Source: Litsea cubeba
Lineage: Eukaryota; Streptophyta; Magnoliopsida; Laurales; Lauraceae
Length of the DNA: 64,000 bases
Direction of reading: 5' to 3'
NCBI GenBank assembly: GCA_012931725.1
Contig: CM022948.1
Coordinates: forward strand, 44,147,938 to 44,211,937
In this document: piece by piece, positions 11,501 through 21,852 of the stretch
Layout: each line of letters starts with the position of its first letter
Position numbering within the stretch: position 1 is the first letter of the stretch
Translations under genes and position numbers: made by a program
Notes under the pieces: model-generated
What the model was told of the DNA's origin: nothing
What the model saw: the letters and a program-made list of their open reading frames with translations, nothing else
Databases searched by the model: none

Positions 11501-12468
11501 AGTGGCTACGCTCTGTTTGCTCTTATTACTTCGGTAATAGGAGGATTTAGCTATTTGTGGTCGCCTAGGTTTTATCCACATATTACTTTAGTTTATGATT
11601 ATTGTCGATTATGCCTTCTACGCTTTGGTTTGTTTAATATTTACGATATCGACCTTTATCGTATTGTTTCTACTATTCAGTTTTTAAATGTATTTCCAAT
11701 TATTAAATGCTTTGCTTAGGTGGTTATCTTTTCGAGACATTTATGCTTTAGAGACTGTTCGTTTATAGCTTTGACATTCATGTTCGGTCTTTCGATCGTC
11801 TTATCGTGATTTATTGTTATTATTGGTTAGACTCTTTATTCGGTTTTACGAGGATTTCGCCTGGTTTCATGTATGTTCTTTCATTCATATTATTTGTTTA
11901 TTTGCTTGCCAGACCGTCGTGTCTGACCCTTTTTGTTTGGTGCCAGTTTCTTCTCTTTTCTGTTTGTAGGTGTTTGATCAGAGGAGGCGGTGGGACCGCC
12001 GGTCTACGTGAGAGGCTGCCAATTGATATCATCTAGATGTCAAGTTTGGCACCGGAGTTCGTATCAATCTTTGAGGGTAGTATTCTGTTTAGTTGGTTAT
12101 ATTTTGTATGGCTTTATCAGCCTTTTTCTTTTGGGTTTGTAATTAAGACATCTGTTAATTGTAACTTGAATATGTGGGAAATAATAGTTTGTCACTACCA
12201 GCTCAGTATGCTCTGACGTATGAATTATGCCAGTCTGTTTATTGATGGCTTTGTGATATTGGTTGCGTGCGACACGGAACCCGATGGCCACGGATTCCGG
12301 GTCGTAACACCATGTTTAGCTTCCGCGAAAAATATACTCTGATTGTGTTGGAATGTGATTATCCTCATTCACGCGGATCTTGGGAACTATAACAAAAAGT
12401 TTCAAATTATTCCAAAATTTCGCACCCCGAGATCGGTTCGCTGCAGGTCCCGGTTTCGGGGCGTGACA
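8520..12468 (+). repeat. LARD1 3' LTR
   Basis: 3949 bp, near identical to 2641-6542. Differences seen by eye are about ten substitutions, a 7 bp loss near 9792, and a ~54 bp gain that adds two CTCGAG palindromes (9904-10033). It ends GGGGCGTGACA, followed by the CTTGA duplication at 12469-12473. The TATA-like box is at 9012. Confidence 0.93.
9904..10033. repeat. Expanded CTCGAG palindrome cluster (six units)
   Basis: Same unit as at 4032-4108 but with two extra copies (GACCCACTGGGTCGCTCGAGC block duplicated). Since LTR pairs are identical at insertion, the change occurred after insertion, in one LTR or the other. Confidence 0.88.
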
Positions 12469-12947
12469 CTTGACTTCGTCAGTTCATCCACAAATGCTCA
12501 AGATTAAGAGCACTGGTCACTCAGTAGCATGAGGTGACTTGATCTCTCTCAGTGATAGTATTATTTTAGAGGTCACACCTACAATGGTCCTGTTCAATGC
12601 ATTGCATATGCACTAATGAGATAAATCCGGGAAAGGTCTCCCTTGACTTAGGTAAGTCACCCTGAATACAGGAGAGTCTCTCGCTATAACTTATACCAAG
12701 ATGAAGTGCCCAACTCCATCTCTTAGTTATGAATAAATATGTTGTTTCCAGTGTCCATGAATCAGACCTATCTGTGTGTAGGCACTACACACCTAATTCA
12801 TTTACTAGAAACAATGGGCCTTACACAACCATACATATATACATGTTTAAAGAGAAAATAATCATTCCATTAAATAACCAGCAAATATCCAGTAACAAAG
12901 GATGAGAGTGCAGCTAGTGGGCTTTAGGGCATACACCAATCCCAACA

Positions 12948-12960
12948 AACTCCCGCTTGC
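12948..12960 (-). other. Copia A polypurine tract
   Basis: On minus GCAAGCGGGAGTT lies directly before the 3' LTR start TGTTGGGATT. Copia B has GCAAGTGGGAGTT at the same position. Confidence 0.75.
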
Positions 12961-12961
12961 A

Positions 12962-14005
12962 CTAAAGATCACTATTTCCTAACCTAACACCAATAGACTC
13001 AACATGAGAAGTAAAGACTTTCTCAGTAAGAGTCTTAGTGAATGGGTCAGCTAAGTTATTTGCTGAGGCAATCTGCTCCACCACTATTTCTCCATCCTGA
13101 ATGAATTCCCAGATCAAGTGGTACTTTCTCTAAATGTGCTTGCCTTTCTTATGATTCCTGGGTTCTTTGCACTGTGCTACGGCACTAGTGTTATCGCAGT
13201 ACATGACAATCGGTTTTTGCACTGCAGGAACAACTCCCAATTCCAATAGGAATTTTTTGAGCCATACTGCTTCCTTTGCAGCTTCCGATGCATCCACATA
13301 CTCTGCTTCCATGGTAGAATCAGCAGTACAGGATTGCTTGACACTCCTCCATGATATAGCCCCTCCTGACAGAGTAAAGACGTATCCTGAAGTAGACTTT
13401 CTGGCATCTCTATCAGATTGGAAATCAGAATCTGTATACGCCATAGGCGTTAGATCATCTGCTCGATAGGTTAGCATATAATCTTTCGTTCTCCATAGAT
13501 ACTTGAATATATGCTTAACAGTTGTCCAATGCATGGGTCCAGGGTTTGACTGATATCTGCTAACCATGCCAACGGCAAAGCAAATATCTGGTCTAGTACA
13601 TAACATTGAATACATGAGACTTCCAACAGAAGATGCATATGGAACTCTCCTCATGTTCTCTATCTCTTCAGGTGTCTTTGGACATTGATCTCGAGACAGT
13701 GGTACTCCATGTCTAGAAGGTAGCAGACCCTTCTTGGAGTCATGCATATTAAACTTGACCAATATCTTCTCAATATATGAAGATTGGGACAAGGCTAACA
13801 TCTTATTCTTGCGATCTCGCAAAAGCTTGATCCCTAAGATATAGCTGGCCTCACCCAAATCATTCATCTGAAATTGAGAGGATAACCAAACCTTTGTGGA
13901 TGACAATATACCTACATCATTTCCAATGAGCAATATGTCATCTACATACAGAACCAAAAATGCAACTGCTTTTCCACTTCCTTTCTTTCCAAAAGATTTG
14001 ACTGC
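12962..14005 (-). pseudogene. Copia A pol: end of reverse transcriptase and RNase H
   Basis: The minus frame shows the reverse transcriptase catalytic motif as LYVDDILLIGND, then the conserved RNase H-region sequences of copia (YADSDF-like AYTDSDFQSD, STSGYVF, SKKQ-like SVKQSCTADSTMEAEY, YCDNTSA). The original end is the TAG at 12962, but a stop at 13130-13132 (CAG to TAG; copia B still has Gln) cuts the last ~55 residues. Relative to copia B, about 17 residues before KGSGKAVAF are missing. The frame continues from the next segment once the stop at 14006 is ignored. Non-functional. Confidence 0.9.
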
Positions 14006-15178
14006 CTAATTAAACTTGATGTTCCATGCTCTAGCTGCTTGCTTGAGTCCATAAATGGACTTCTTAAGTTTACAAACCATGTTATCTTGGCCACTAGCAA
14101 TGAAACCCTCTGGTTGCATCATATAAATGCATTCGTCAAGACTTCCATTGAGAAAAGCTGTCTTGACATCCATCTGCCATATCTCGTAGTCATAATGACA
14201 TGCGACGGCCAAGAGAATCCTTATGGACTTAAGCATAGCCACTGGTGAAAATGTTTCCTCATAATCGATACCCTCTTTCTGAGTATATCCTTTCGCCACC
14301 AGTCTTGCTTTGAAGGTTTCCACCTTCCCATCCACTCCTCTCTTCCTCTTATAGATCCACTTGCACCCTATGGGTTTAATCCCTTCAGGTGCATTCACAA
14401 GTTCCCAGAATTGATTGGAATACAAAGAATCCAATTCAGATTTCATCGCTTGCTGCCACATGTCAGCATCTATATCCATCACTGCTTCATCGTAACTAGC
14501 AGGATCCTCAACCAGATCTTCGGAGTCTGTCTTAAAAGACATTCCAAGATATCTTTCTGGTTGTCTAGAGATTCTCCCACTACGACGAGGCTCCGGAGTG
14601 TTAAAAGGAATATCCTGTTCATCTACCGTCTCAGGACCTGGTACAGATGTTATAGGAGATCCCGGAAGAATCTCCTCAAGGGTTTCTTTACAACTAAGCT
14701 CTTGGTATATCATACAATCATCCTCTAAGTACCTAGCATGAGTGCTGATAAGCACTTTTTGCTCCTTTGGATGATAAAAGATGCCACCTCTCGTTCCCTT
14801 AGGATACCCAATGAAGTAGCACATTTCTGATCTGGGTTCCAGCTTGGTAGCTTTATCATTCAGTACATAGGCTGGACAACCCCAAATGTGGATATGTCTT
14901 AAACTGGGTTTTCGACCTGTCCACATTTCTTGCGGTGTCCTAGGCACTGATTTAGAAGGAACCAGGTTTAAAATGTATGCTGCTGCTTCTAGGGCATATC
15001 CCCAAAAAAATATCGGTAGGGTTGCATGACTCATCATGGACCTTACCATATCAAGAAGGGTATGGTTTCTTCTCTCCGCTACACCATTTTGTTGGAGTGT
15101 ACCCGGTGCAGACAACTGAGACACAATCCCATGTTGTGTGAGGTACTCTTTGAACTCACCCATGAGGTACTCGCCACC
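14006..15178 (-). pseudogene. Copia A pol: integrase C-terminal part and reverse transcriptase
   Basis: The open minus frame starts in the integrase core (QNGVAERRNHTLLDMVRSM, the copia integrase signature), passes the C-terminal integrase region (GCPAYVLND, GTRGGIFYHP), then enters the reverse transcriptase (CKWIYKRKRG, KARLVAKGYTQKEGIDY, ETFSPVAMLKSIR, QMDVKTAFLNG, LKKSIYGLKQ). It is bounded by a TGA at 15179 where the family has RSDRGGEY, and by a TAG at 14006 where copia B keeps CAG. The reverse transcriptase would be split before its YVDD motif. Confidence 0.92.
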
Positions 15179-16081
15179 TCAATCAGATCGAAGGGCTTTG
15201 ATATGTTTCCTTAGTTGTAACTCCGCCTCAGCCTTGAATTGCTTGAATTTATCAAACGCCTCAGACTTGCGTCGCTTTAAGTACACATATCCATATCTAG
15301 AGTAATCATCAGTGAAGGTGATGAAATACTCATAACCTCCTCGAGCCGGTTTGTTCATAGGACCACACACATCAGTGTGAATCAATTCTAGCAACTCTTT
15401 TGACCTTAGTCCCTTTGCAGAGAATGACCTTTTGGTCATCTTTCCCTTGAGACAAGATTCGCACTGAGGCAAAAGTTCAAGTTCTAATGAGCTCAATGGC
15501 CCATCTTCTATCAACCTCTGAATCCGTTTTAGGTTAATGTAACCCAAACGTAAGTGCCAAAGATAAGTGTCATTGGTTGAAGATACCTTCCTTTTAAGGG
15601 AAGTTGAGCTTTCTAGTTGTACATTATGCAGTGTGGGAGCAATATGATATATATAAAATAAGTTGTCATGTATTCTATCGGAACATATAACATTTCCATC
15701 TCTACTGATATCAACACCAGAATGGAATGAAACAAAATAATTAAATTCAATAAGTCTGGAAACTGAAATTAAATTCTTCCTCATGTCCGGAACATAGAGA
15801 ACATTATTTAAAACCAATATCCTATTGTAAGAGAAATGTAAAGTAACATCTCCCACTGCAAGTGCCCAAACTTTTGCTCCAGTTCCAACTCTGAGGGCAA
15901 ACTCTCCTTTCTTAAGTTTCTGCATTATCTGAAACCCCTGTAATGAGTTGTAGATATGATTAGTGACTCTAGAGTCTACTATCCATGAATCAGTAGAATC
16001 AACCACAAAACAGGTTTCAATGTAATAGGAAAGAGATATACCTTTCTTAGTAGAGGCTAGGAACTTGGGACAATCTTTCTT
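15179..16081 (-). pseudogene. Copia A pol: protease, GAG-pre-integrase and integrase N-terminal part
   Basis: The minus frame begins just after the broken zinc knuckle (KKDCPKFL), reads a protease active-site region WIVDSRVTNH where copia elements normally have DSGATNH or similar, then the GAG-pre-integrase motif (LWHLRLGY, CESCLKGKM) and the start of the integrase core (HTDVCGPM, FITFTDDYSRYGYVY). It ends at the TGA at 15179-15181. The altered active-site glycine would inactivate the aspartic protease even without the stops. Confidence 0.9.
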
Positions 16082-16778
16082 CTAATGACCTTTAAGGCCA
16101 CAGTTGAAGCATTTCCCTTTGGGCTTTTCACCTGTACCCTTGTCTTTCTTTTTACCAGTATTGCCCTTTTTCTGTCCTTTTCCCTTATCTTGTTTCTTCT
16201 TGAACTTCTTCCCTTTCGGGTTCAGTTTAGAGGAAGACTGGAAAAAGTGAGCTTTGGCTTTGGGCTTCATGATAGCCTCTGCCGCCTGGAGTTCTTTCAT
16301 TAACTCAGATAGAGTCATGTCCATCTTGCTCATATTGAATTGAGCTTGAACTGAGTGAAAGAGTCCGGCAGAGTTTCGAGAATCATATCAGTTTGACTCT
16401 CTGCATCAATCTCAGCCCCTAGAATCTCAGCCACATTGAAACAATCCATCATCTTGAGCATATGCTCTCTGACAGGTGTTCCCTCAGCCATCCTAGTATT
16501 CATGATTGTCCTTATAGCAGCTTGCCTAGCTGGCCTGCTTTTGTCTGCGAACATCTCAGACAAGGACATCATGATGCCAGAAGCTGTGTCCATTTGCTCT
16601 TGCTGTGTTTGCAACACGTTGGACATTGATGCAAGCATGTAGCATTTAGCCATGCTATTCGCTTTCTTCCATTTCCTTTCAGCCTCTAGCTGGTCATCAG
16701 TAGAATCAGCATAAATATCAGGATAGGGTTCCGACAAGACATACTTGTACTCCTCAGCAGTGAGTACTATGTCAAGAT
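16082..16778 (-). pseudogene. Copia A gag, main part with zinc knuckle
   Basis: Minus-strand gag of the UBN2/Retrotran_gag type. Readable sequence starts at NLDIVLTAEEYKYVL next to the TRG insertion (the MMGP in front of it in the open frame is TRG LTR sequence) and continues to QFKLNSI, where a one-base loss near 16328 shifts the frame. The next frame (16082-16333) reads MSKMDMTLSELMKELQ, a Lys-rich stretch and the start of a CX2CX4HX4C zinc knuckle, CFNCGLKGH. A TAG at 16082-16084 replaces the expected Trp before KKDC. The N-terminus is 26 kb away at 42775-42859. Confidence 0.9.
16774..16778. repeat. Target site duplication AAGAT, left copy (TRG)
   Basis: AAGAT before the TRG 5' LTR is repeated at 42770-42774 after its 3' LTR. 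Joining the flanks restores a continuous copia gag frame (WKRNL then DIVLTAEE), so the duplication is real and the insertion clean. Confidence 0.95.
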
Positions 16779-17133
16779 TGTTAGGACCCATCATTGTTGC
16801 TAATCTGATGGATGCACTGTCACTTTCACCTTCATCTGATCACACACTCATTCATTATTTTTAGACCTTGATTTATGAATCATTAGACTTACATATTCAA
16901 TTGAATTTCAATAACCTCATCCTGCATGTTTTAGAAATTAAAATACTAATTCGAAAATATATTTTTCATGCATGATTTTGAAAAATCAAGTTAAACATCA
17001 AGGTTCTTTGAATGCATACAATCTCATTTTTAGAACTCTTGTAGTATGCATAAAAGATAATGGCCTGGAGTTCATGTTTCCAAAAATAATTTTTGCAAAA
17101 TCTGCACAAAACTCCTCCCAGGCCAGTGTGGTC

Positions 17134-17299
17134 GGTCGACCTGCCCCTGTACCCGGTCGACCTCCCATGGTTTTGGTCGACCTACCCCTGTAGCAGGTCG
17201 ACCGAAGAAACTAGCCGTTGTGCAGAAATTGTTGACTCTCCCAACGGACAGATTTATGACCGTTTGTACCAGGTCGACCGAGAGTGTAGCAGGTCGACC
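17134..17299. repeat. Six GGTCGACC palindromes upstream of the TRG promoter
   Basis: GTCGAC cores at 17135, 17156, 17176, 17197, 17273 and 17293. The block TGTAGCAGGTCGACCGAAG occurs twice, about 96 bp apart. The same cluster is at about 41547-41712 in the 3' LTR. Its position 30-195 bp upstream of TATAAAT fits a promoter element. Confidence 0.85.
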
Positions 17300-17329
17300 G
17301 AAGCAACTAGCCATTGGACTGATTTTGTC

Positions 17330-17336
17330 TATAAAT
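17330..17336 (+). promoter_or_regulatory. TATA box in TRG 5' LTR
   Basis: TATAAAT in the context TTTTGTCTATAAATGCTC, repeated at 41743-41749 in the 3' LTR, followed by CTTCATTCCTCTCTTC, a plausible transcription start region. Confidence 0.7.
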
Positions 17337-18360
17337 GCTCACTTCATTCCTCTCTTCAATAAGGTCATTGGGTGAACTTTTGAAACCATTTTGAAGCCTA
17401 AGTAAGAGGAAGAAGTTGAGAAGGTTAGAGAGCTATTAGAAATCAAAATCCTTGAGATTCAAAGGTATATGCTTCTAAGTTAAATTTGATTTCCATTCTT
17501 TTGAAATCCATGCATGATCAAACTTTTGTAATATCAGTTTGGCATGATTTCTAGCCTTGTTTGAGTTGTTTTACAATCATCAAATCACATTGCCATATTG
17601 AATTGTTTTATAAAACACTCATATCCAAATCACGTGTTTTTAGTATTTAAACCTTCATACAACTTGTGTTTAAACAGGGATGTCTTTCCAAGTTGTTTCA
17701 ATTACTTCATGTGATTAGTTCATCTTTTCAATCATTAATTTATGAGCTTAAATTTTAAAATGCATCAAGCATTCATTTAAGAGCTTCATTTTAGAAATTG
17801 ATTGAAGTATACTTTCATACACCTTGAACACTCATTGTTAGTGTATGATTGAAAATTTATTTTCACTTTCATATCAGCCTAATTAAGAGGCAAATGTACT
17901 GAGCTATAATTGTTTCTCCTCTAGTGTTTAGACACATCATTGAGAAAGAAAAATCTATTGGTTGTAGAGGTTATTGCTTAGCTTGAGAAAAGCATAGTGT
18001 ATAGGTTGTTGTTAAGCCTTTAAAAACAACATTGTAAGGTTATTGCTTAGCCTTGGAAAGCATATTGTGAAGGTTATTGCTTAGCCTATTGCAAAAGCAT
18101 AAATAGTGGAAATCCGGTGGGGTGTTGGATCACAAGCCGGTAGTGGATGTAGGCATTGAAGCCGAACCACTATAAATCTTGTGTCGTGGTGATAGCATTG
18201 TGGTGATTGTGTATGTTTAAGCTTCCGCATTTTGTTTGATTAATCATCACATGTGACTAGTTATTTGAAAGAAGTTAAAATTGGTCATAGTTGGTCACTA
18301 GTTGTAGCTCACCCTATTCACCCCCCCCCCCTCTAGGGTAGGATCCATGGACTTTTCAAT

Positions 18361-18372
18361 TGGTATCAGAGC
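18361..18372 (+). other. TRG primer binding site (initiator-Met tRNA type)
   Basis: TGGTATCAGAGC two bases after the 5' LTR end (CA-AT-TGG). Standard for plant copia elements. Confidence 0.93.
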
Positions 18373-18444
18373 ATAGGTGCTCTTGTTTAGGTCTAACAAC
18401 CTAGAGTTAGAATCCCTAGAGTGTGTTTTTAGTTTGTGATCATA

Positions 18445-20491
18445 ATGCAAGCACATTTAGGAGAAGGTCATGCAACTAATAGACCACCCTTGTTTGATGG
18501 ATCTCATTACCGCTATTGGAAGATTAGGATGCAAGTCTTCTTAGAATCTCAAAGTCTAGATGTATGGATATCATTGAAGAAGGGTATCATGAACCTACTA
18601 TCACTGAACAAGATAGTGAAGGTTATGTTACATCCATCAATCCTAAGCCTAAGAAAGAGTGGACCCAAGGAGAAAAAGATAAGGCAAATTTGAATGCTAA
18701 GGCAAAAAATGCTTTATATTGTGCCTTGTCTCAAGAAGAGTTCAACAGGGTAGTAAATGTAAAACAGCTAAGGAAGTTTGGGATACCTTAGAAACCACTC
18801 ATGAAGGGACGAATCAAGTTAAAATAGCAAAAATACAAATGTTGACTACAAAGTATGAAGAACTCAAAATGCAAGAAGAAGAAACCTTTGATGAGTTCTA
18901 CACAAAATTTATGGAAATTGTCAACTCCCTCATTGGTCTAGGAGAAAAGGTGGATGAATCCAAGGCTGTTAGAAAAATCTTAAGATCTCTTCCGAAAAGG
19001 TTTAAACCCAAGGTTATAGCCATAGCTGAAAGTAAAAATGTTGACACAATCAAAATTGAAGAACTTAGAGGAAATCTTCTTACTTATGAATTAGACTTTG
19101 AAGTCCCTAGCAAGAAGAAAGGTGTAGCTCTTAGCTCCCAACATAAAGAAAATGATAATGAGAGTGAGAGTGATGAAGACATAGTCATGCTCACTAGGAA
19201 GGTAAAAACTTTTTTAAAGAACAAAAAGAACTTCAAAAATTCTGAGGAATCAAGAAATGAAAATTTTCAGAGGAACTCTAGGGGATCTTTTAACAAGAAG
19301 GATGTGCAATGTTACAATTGTAAAGGATTTGGTCACATCGCTCAAAATTGCTCTACCCCTAGAGAGTCGGAAAAGAAAGATAAGAAAGGAAAGAAAATCT
19401 TAAACATAACTTGGGATGATGATGAAGATGAAAATGAATGTAGTGACAATGACGAATCTCAAAATAATGAAGATAATGATAACTCCACCTCTTGGCTTCT
19501 ATTTACACCTATTGAAGAAAATGAAGATCATAATGTACTAATAGAAGACACCATAGGGAAAGATGAAGAAAATGATGATAATGAAGATAATATACATCAA
19601 GCCTGTAAGGAACTACATGAACTATGTGAAGTCATAGCTAAGAAGAATAAAAAGTTAAGAGAAGAATTAAAAAGACTCAACAAAGACTTAATCTCTTCAA
19701 ATGATGAACTTAGAAAGAAAGAAGTAATATTACATTGTCTAGACTCTAAGTTTACGATCACTTTGCACAACCTATCCAATGTTCAAGATGAACTAAATAC
19801 ATCTAAGATAAGTTGTGAAGAACTTATCAAAGAAAACTCAACTCTAAGTAATCATATAAGAAATCAAGTTGAAGATATTCTTAATTTAGAATCCAAGTTA
19901 ATAATTACCAAAGAAAATTTATTTAATGCTCAAGGTGAGGTAAAGGCTTTACAACTTGGATCTAATGTTAATGAACTTAAACTTAAATTAAAAATTGCAA
20001 ATGAAAAAGTTAACAAGTTTAATGGAATTGGAATTCAACTCTTAAAAGTTAAACATGAAAATTCAATTCTTAAAAACCAAGTCACTCAACTTGAAGCTCA
20101 CAAACACAAGCATGAATGCAAATTTACCCAAAGTGAAGAGAAATTAGAAAAATTATTTAAAATGGGTAAATCACAAGGAGATAGGACGGGTCTTGGATTC
20201 AATAAGTATATAACACATAACCCAAATTTCATCAACACATTTGTGAAAGGTGAGTCCTCATTCTCATACACTCACTCTCCATTGCCCAAAACAAAATGTT
20301 ATTATTGTGGTAATGAAGGGCATTTCAAATTTGAGTGCAAATTAAGAAAAAGTCATTTGTCTAAACCCATCTATAAACCAAAAAGGGGAAAATCTAATTC
20401 TATGAAGGGTAAGACATTAAACTCTAACAAAGACTCCAAAGTTCAAGACCTTAGATGGATACCTAAGGTTAGATTTTTAGAAAAATACTAA
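18445..20491 (+). pseudogene. TRG gag with two zinc knuckles (two frameshifts)
   Basis: Starts at ATG 18445 (MQAHLGEGHATNRPPLFDG, the usual copia gag opening with the YWK motif at GSHYRYWKIRM). The frame shifts near 18560 (the continuation DIIEEGYHEPTI lies in another frame) and again near 18755 (TAKEVWDTLETTHEG in the third frame); from 18755 to 20491 it is open. Domains: UBN2-type gag, an acidic/Lys-rich linker, a first knuckle CYNCKGFGHIAQNC, a long coiled-coil-like stretch (about 19600-20160), and a second knuckle CYYCGNEGHFKFEC at 20308-20349. It stops at DLRWIPKVRFLEKY where SIRE-type polyproteins would lead into protease. About 680 codons in total. The two shifts would block a full-length product. 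Confidence 0.88.
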
Positions 20492-20681
20492 GATCTTATA
20501 ATTATATTAGACCAACCCTTTCTCATAAGTTATATGTTTGTTGGTCTTAAGCCTAGTTTCCTCTATCTTTCTTAGTATTGTCGTTTTATTTAGAAGGGTA
20601 ATATTGTAGCACATGATCAGTAGAAGAGAGATCAAAATGATGCATTCCATGAATGTTTATTGAATATTTTTCTCAAATGTC
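20492..20681. other. TRG spacer downstream of gag
   Basis: No plus-strand coding seen. It contains the 3' end signals of the antisense unit, described separately. Confidence 0.6.
20656..20661 (-). promoter_or_regulatory. AATAAA signal for the antisense TRG ORF
   Basis: On minus AATAAA begins about 20 bases after the stop of the antisense ORF, a usual position for a plant polyadenylation signal. Confidence 0.4.
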
Positions 20682-21128
20682 TTACAAAAACTTGAGACTT
20701 TTAGCCTCATCATTCAAATGCTTCTGTTTTTCATAGATCATCATACAATCCTTGTCTAAAGGATTAGGCAACCGAATTGAAGAGGTAAGCAAGGATCTTA
20801 AATCCTTATTCTCTTGCTTCAACTCTGCTACTTTTCTATTAGGCTCGAGTAGGAGCCGTTGCAGTACATTGATCTCCTCAATAAACTTTTCTGTCGTACG
20901 AGTTCTTGACCGCAACCGATCAGAAAATGAGACAATGGATGATGAATAATGAGTTCCGAGACTCACAAGCTCATAAATGGCATCTTCATCCGTTTTATTA
21001 GCCAAAGCTCTCTCTTGTCGCCTTGGTATCATGGAACCTAAAACAGATGCAGAAAAAGTTTGGGATTGAGGTAAAGAATTCCTCATCTCCTGATCAGAAG
21101 AAGTACTAAAAGGAAATTGGTGAGCCAT
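20682..21128 (-). CDS. Antisense coiled-coil protein in TRG (148 aa), function unknown
   Basis: Intact minus-strand ORF; I choose ATG 21128 (MAHQFPFSTSSDQEMRNSLP), since the upstream Met at 21179 adds 17 hydrophobic residues across what looks like a leader. The product is hydrophilic: a Ser/Gln-rich N-terminus, then a helical region with heptad-like leucines (FIEEINVLQRLLLEPNRKV, AELKQENKDLRSLL) typical of a coiled coil. I do not recognise a catalytic domain. It is antisense to gag and to element transcription, has a TATA-like box about 75 bp upstream and AATAAA just downstream. Plant LTR elements with additional antisense ORFs are known as a class; I cannot assign this one. It could interfere with or regulate gag, but that is speculation. 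Confidence 0.6.
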   Translation of the reverse strand: MAHQFPFSTSSDQEMRNSLPQSQTFSASVLGSMIPRRQERALANKTDEDAIYELVSLGTHYSSSIVSFSDRLRSRTRTTEKFIEEINVLQRLLLEPNRKVAELKQENKDLRSLLTSSIRLPNPLDKDCMMIYEKQKHLNDEAKSLKFL

Positions 21129-21201
21129 TGAAACCTTGAGGAATAAGATTACAGATGACAAGAAGAAGTGTTGATACAAATCAGATAGAGCTAAGGCTGC
21201 T

Positions 21202-21207
21202 CTTATA
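21202..21207 (-). promoter_or_regulatory. TATA-like box for antisense TRG ORF
   Basis: On minus CTCTATAAGAGCAGCC, about 75 bases upstream of ATG 21128, followed by a CT-rich leader CACTTCTTCTTG. Its position fits a short transcription unit inside the element. Confidence 0.45.
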
Positions 21208-21847
21208 GAGTTGGATTTCGATCAAGACAAAGCCTCAATTCTTCGTATCTTGCTTTTCAGGATTGAAAATCCGCTGAATGCAGATTTTCAAAAGCTACTC
21301 AGCTAAGCTTTTGAAATTAAATGCGGGTTGTCCCTATATTTTTCTCATTTGTCAACAACATCCAGCGAATGTGTCAATAATCTTCTGTATCCAGCTGATA
21401 ATTGCAGATTTTGTCGGATATGGTACATCTTTTTACGGGCCTGGATTGAGCGGGCTTAGACTTTCATGATACATCTTCGCAATCAATTGAGTCTCTTTTC
21501 AATTTTGTTTTTATTTGAATGGATTCATAGTTACTTTTCCTTTGTCAAATTAAAATGAATTGTCTTGGACTTACAAGTTTTCAATCTCTTAAATGGATTA
21601 ATTTTGTAAAATCTCTTTTCCTAATTAGATTGAGCTTGTAGGGTAGCTGGGTTAAGGGAATTATATGTTCAGAGAGTTTTTCTTGAGTTGGCAAATTCTT
21701 CATTGAATCTGAACAGATATTCTGTTTTCCCTGTTTACGCGGTCGACATCCTGGTTTGACCGATCGACCGAAAACACTTACACAGCAACTTAAAAAAGTT
21801 GCGCAGGGATGTTCTGTTTCATTCCGAAATTTCTTTCTTTGAGCAGA
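21208..21847. other. TRG internal non-coding stretch
   Basis: About 640 bp with no supported gene. Near the end, GCGGTCGAC...GATCGACCG echoes the palindromes of the TRG LTR. Confidence 0.6.
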
Positions 21848-21852
21848 CGACC
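21848..21852. repeat. Target site duplication CGACC, left copy (LARD2)
   Basis: CGACC before the LARD2 5' LTR is repeated at 38533-38537 after its 3' LTR. Confidence 0.95.

Larger units (their letters stand above)
2641..12468 (+). mobile_element. LARD1: non-autonomous Ty3/gypsy (Tekay-like) element with giant LTRs
   Basis: A 9.8 kb element with LTRs of 3902 and 3949 bp and an internal region of only 1977 bp that has no gag or pol similarity I can see. Hallmarks are TGTAAGATCCCGACC...GGGGCGTGACA termini, a primer site complementary to initiator-Met tRNA, a purine tract AAGGGGGGGAGGA and a CTTGA duplication. The terminal motifs and the purine tract followed by TGTAAGATCC resemble Tekay/Del chromoviruses, so I infer a large retrotransposon derivative (LARD) mobilised in trans by such an element. 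The LTRs differ by only about ten single-base changes and one repeat expansion, so insertion was recent. Confidence 0.9.
1046..12947 (-). repeat. 3' LTR of copia A (y-type), interrupted by LARD1
   Basis: The LTR occupies 1046-2640 and 12469-12947, about 2.07 kb once LARD1 is removed. On plus it starts TGAAAGAAACCGCG and ends CCAATCCCAACA, giving TG...CA termini on both strands. It is preceded by GAAGC, the same LINE pentamer that flanks the solo LTR at 47100. By shared bases it is closer to that solo LTR than to the 5' LTR of its own element (for example GCATTGCAT and CAGACC against GCATGACAT and CATACC). Short open frames in it, such as 1120-1311, recur in other copies of the LTR and are not genes. 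Confidence 0.88.
16779..18358 (+). repeat. TRG 5' LTR
   Basis: 1580 bp, TG to CA, matching 41192-42769. It contains six GGTCGACC palindromes just upstream of a good TATA box, and a C homopolymer near its 3' end that is longer than in the 3' LTR. Multiple copies of the phrase GGTTATTGCTTAGCCT occur at 17970-18090, so that part is a small degenerate tandem repeat. Confidence 0.93.

Noticed and set aside
16330..16794. Copia gag start at MMGPN
   Set aside because: The first residues are encoded by the TRG LTR; the true N-terminus is at 42775-42859.
17072..17314. Minus ORF through the TRG palindromes
   Set aside because: Frame created by GGTCGACC repeats; the Arg/Pro-rich translation has no support.
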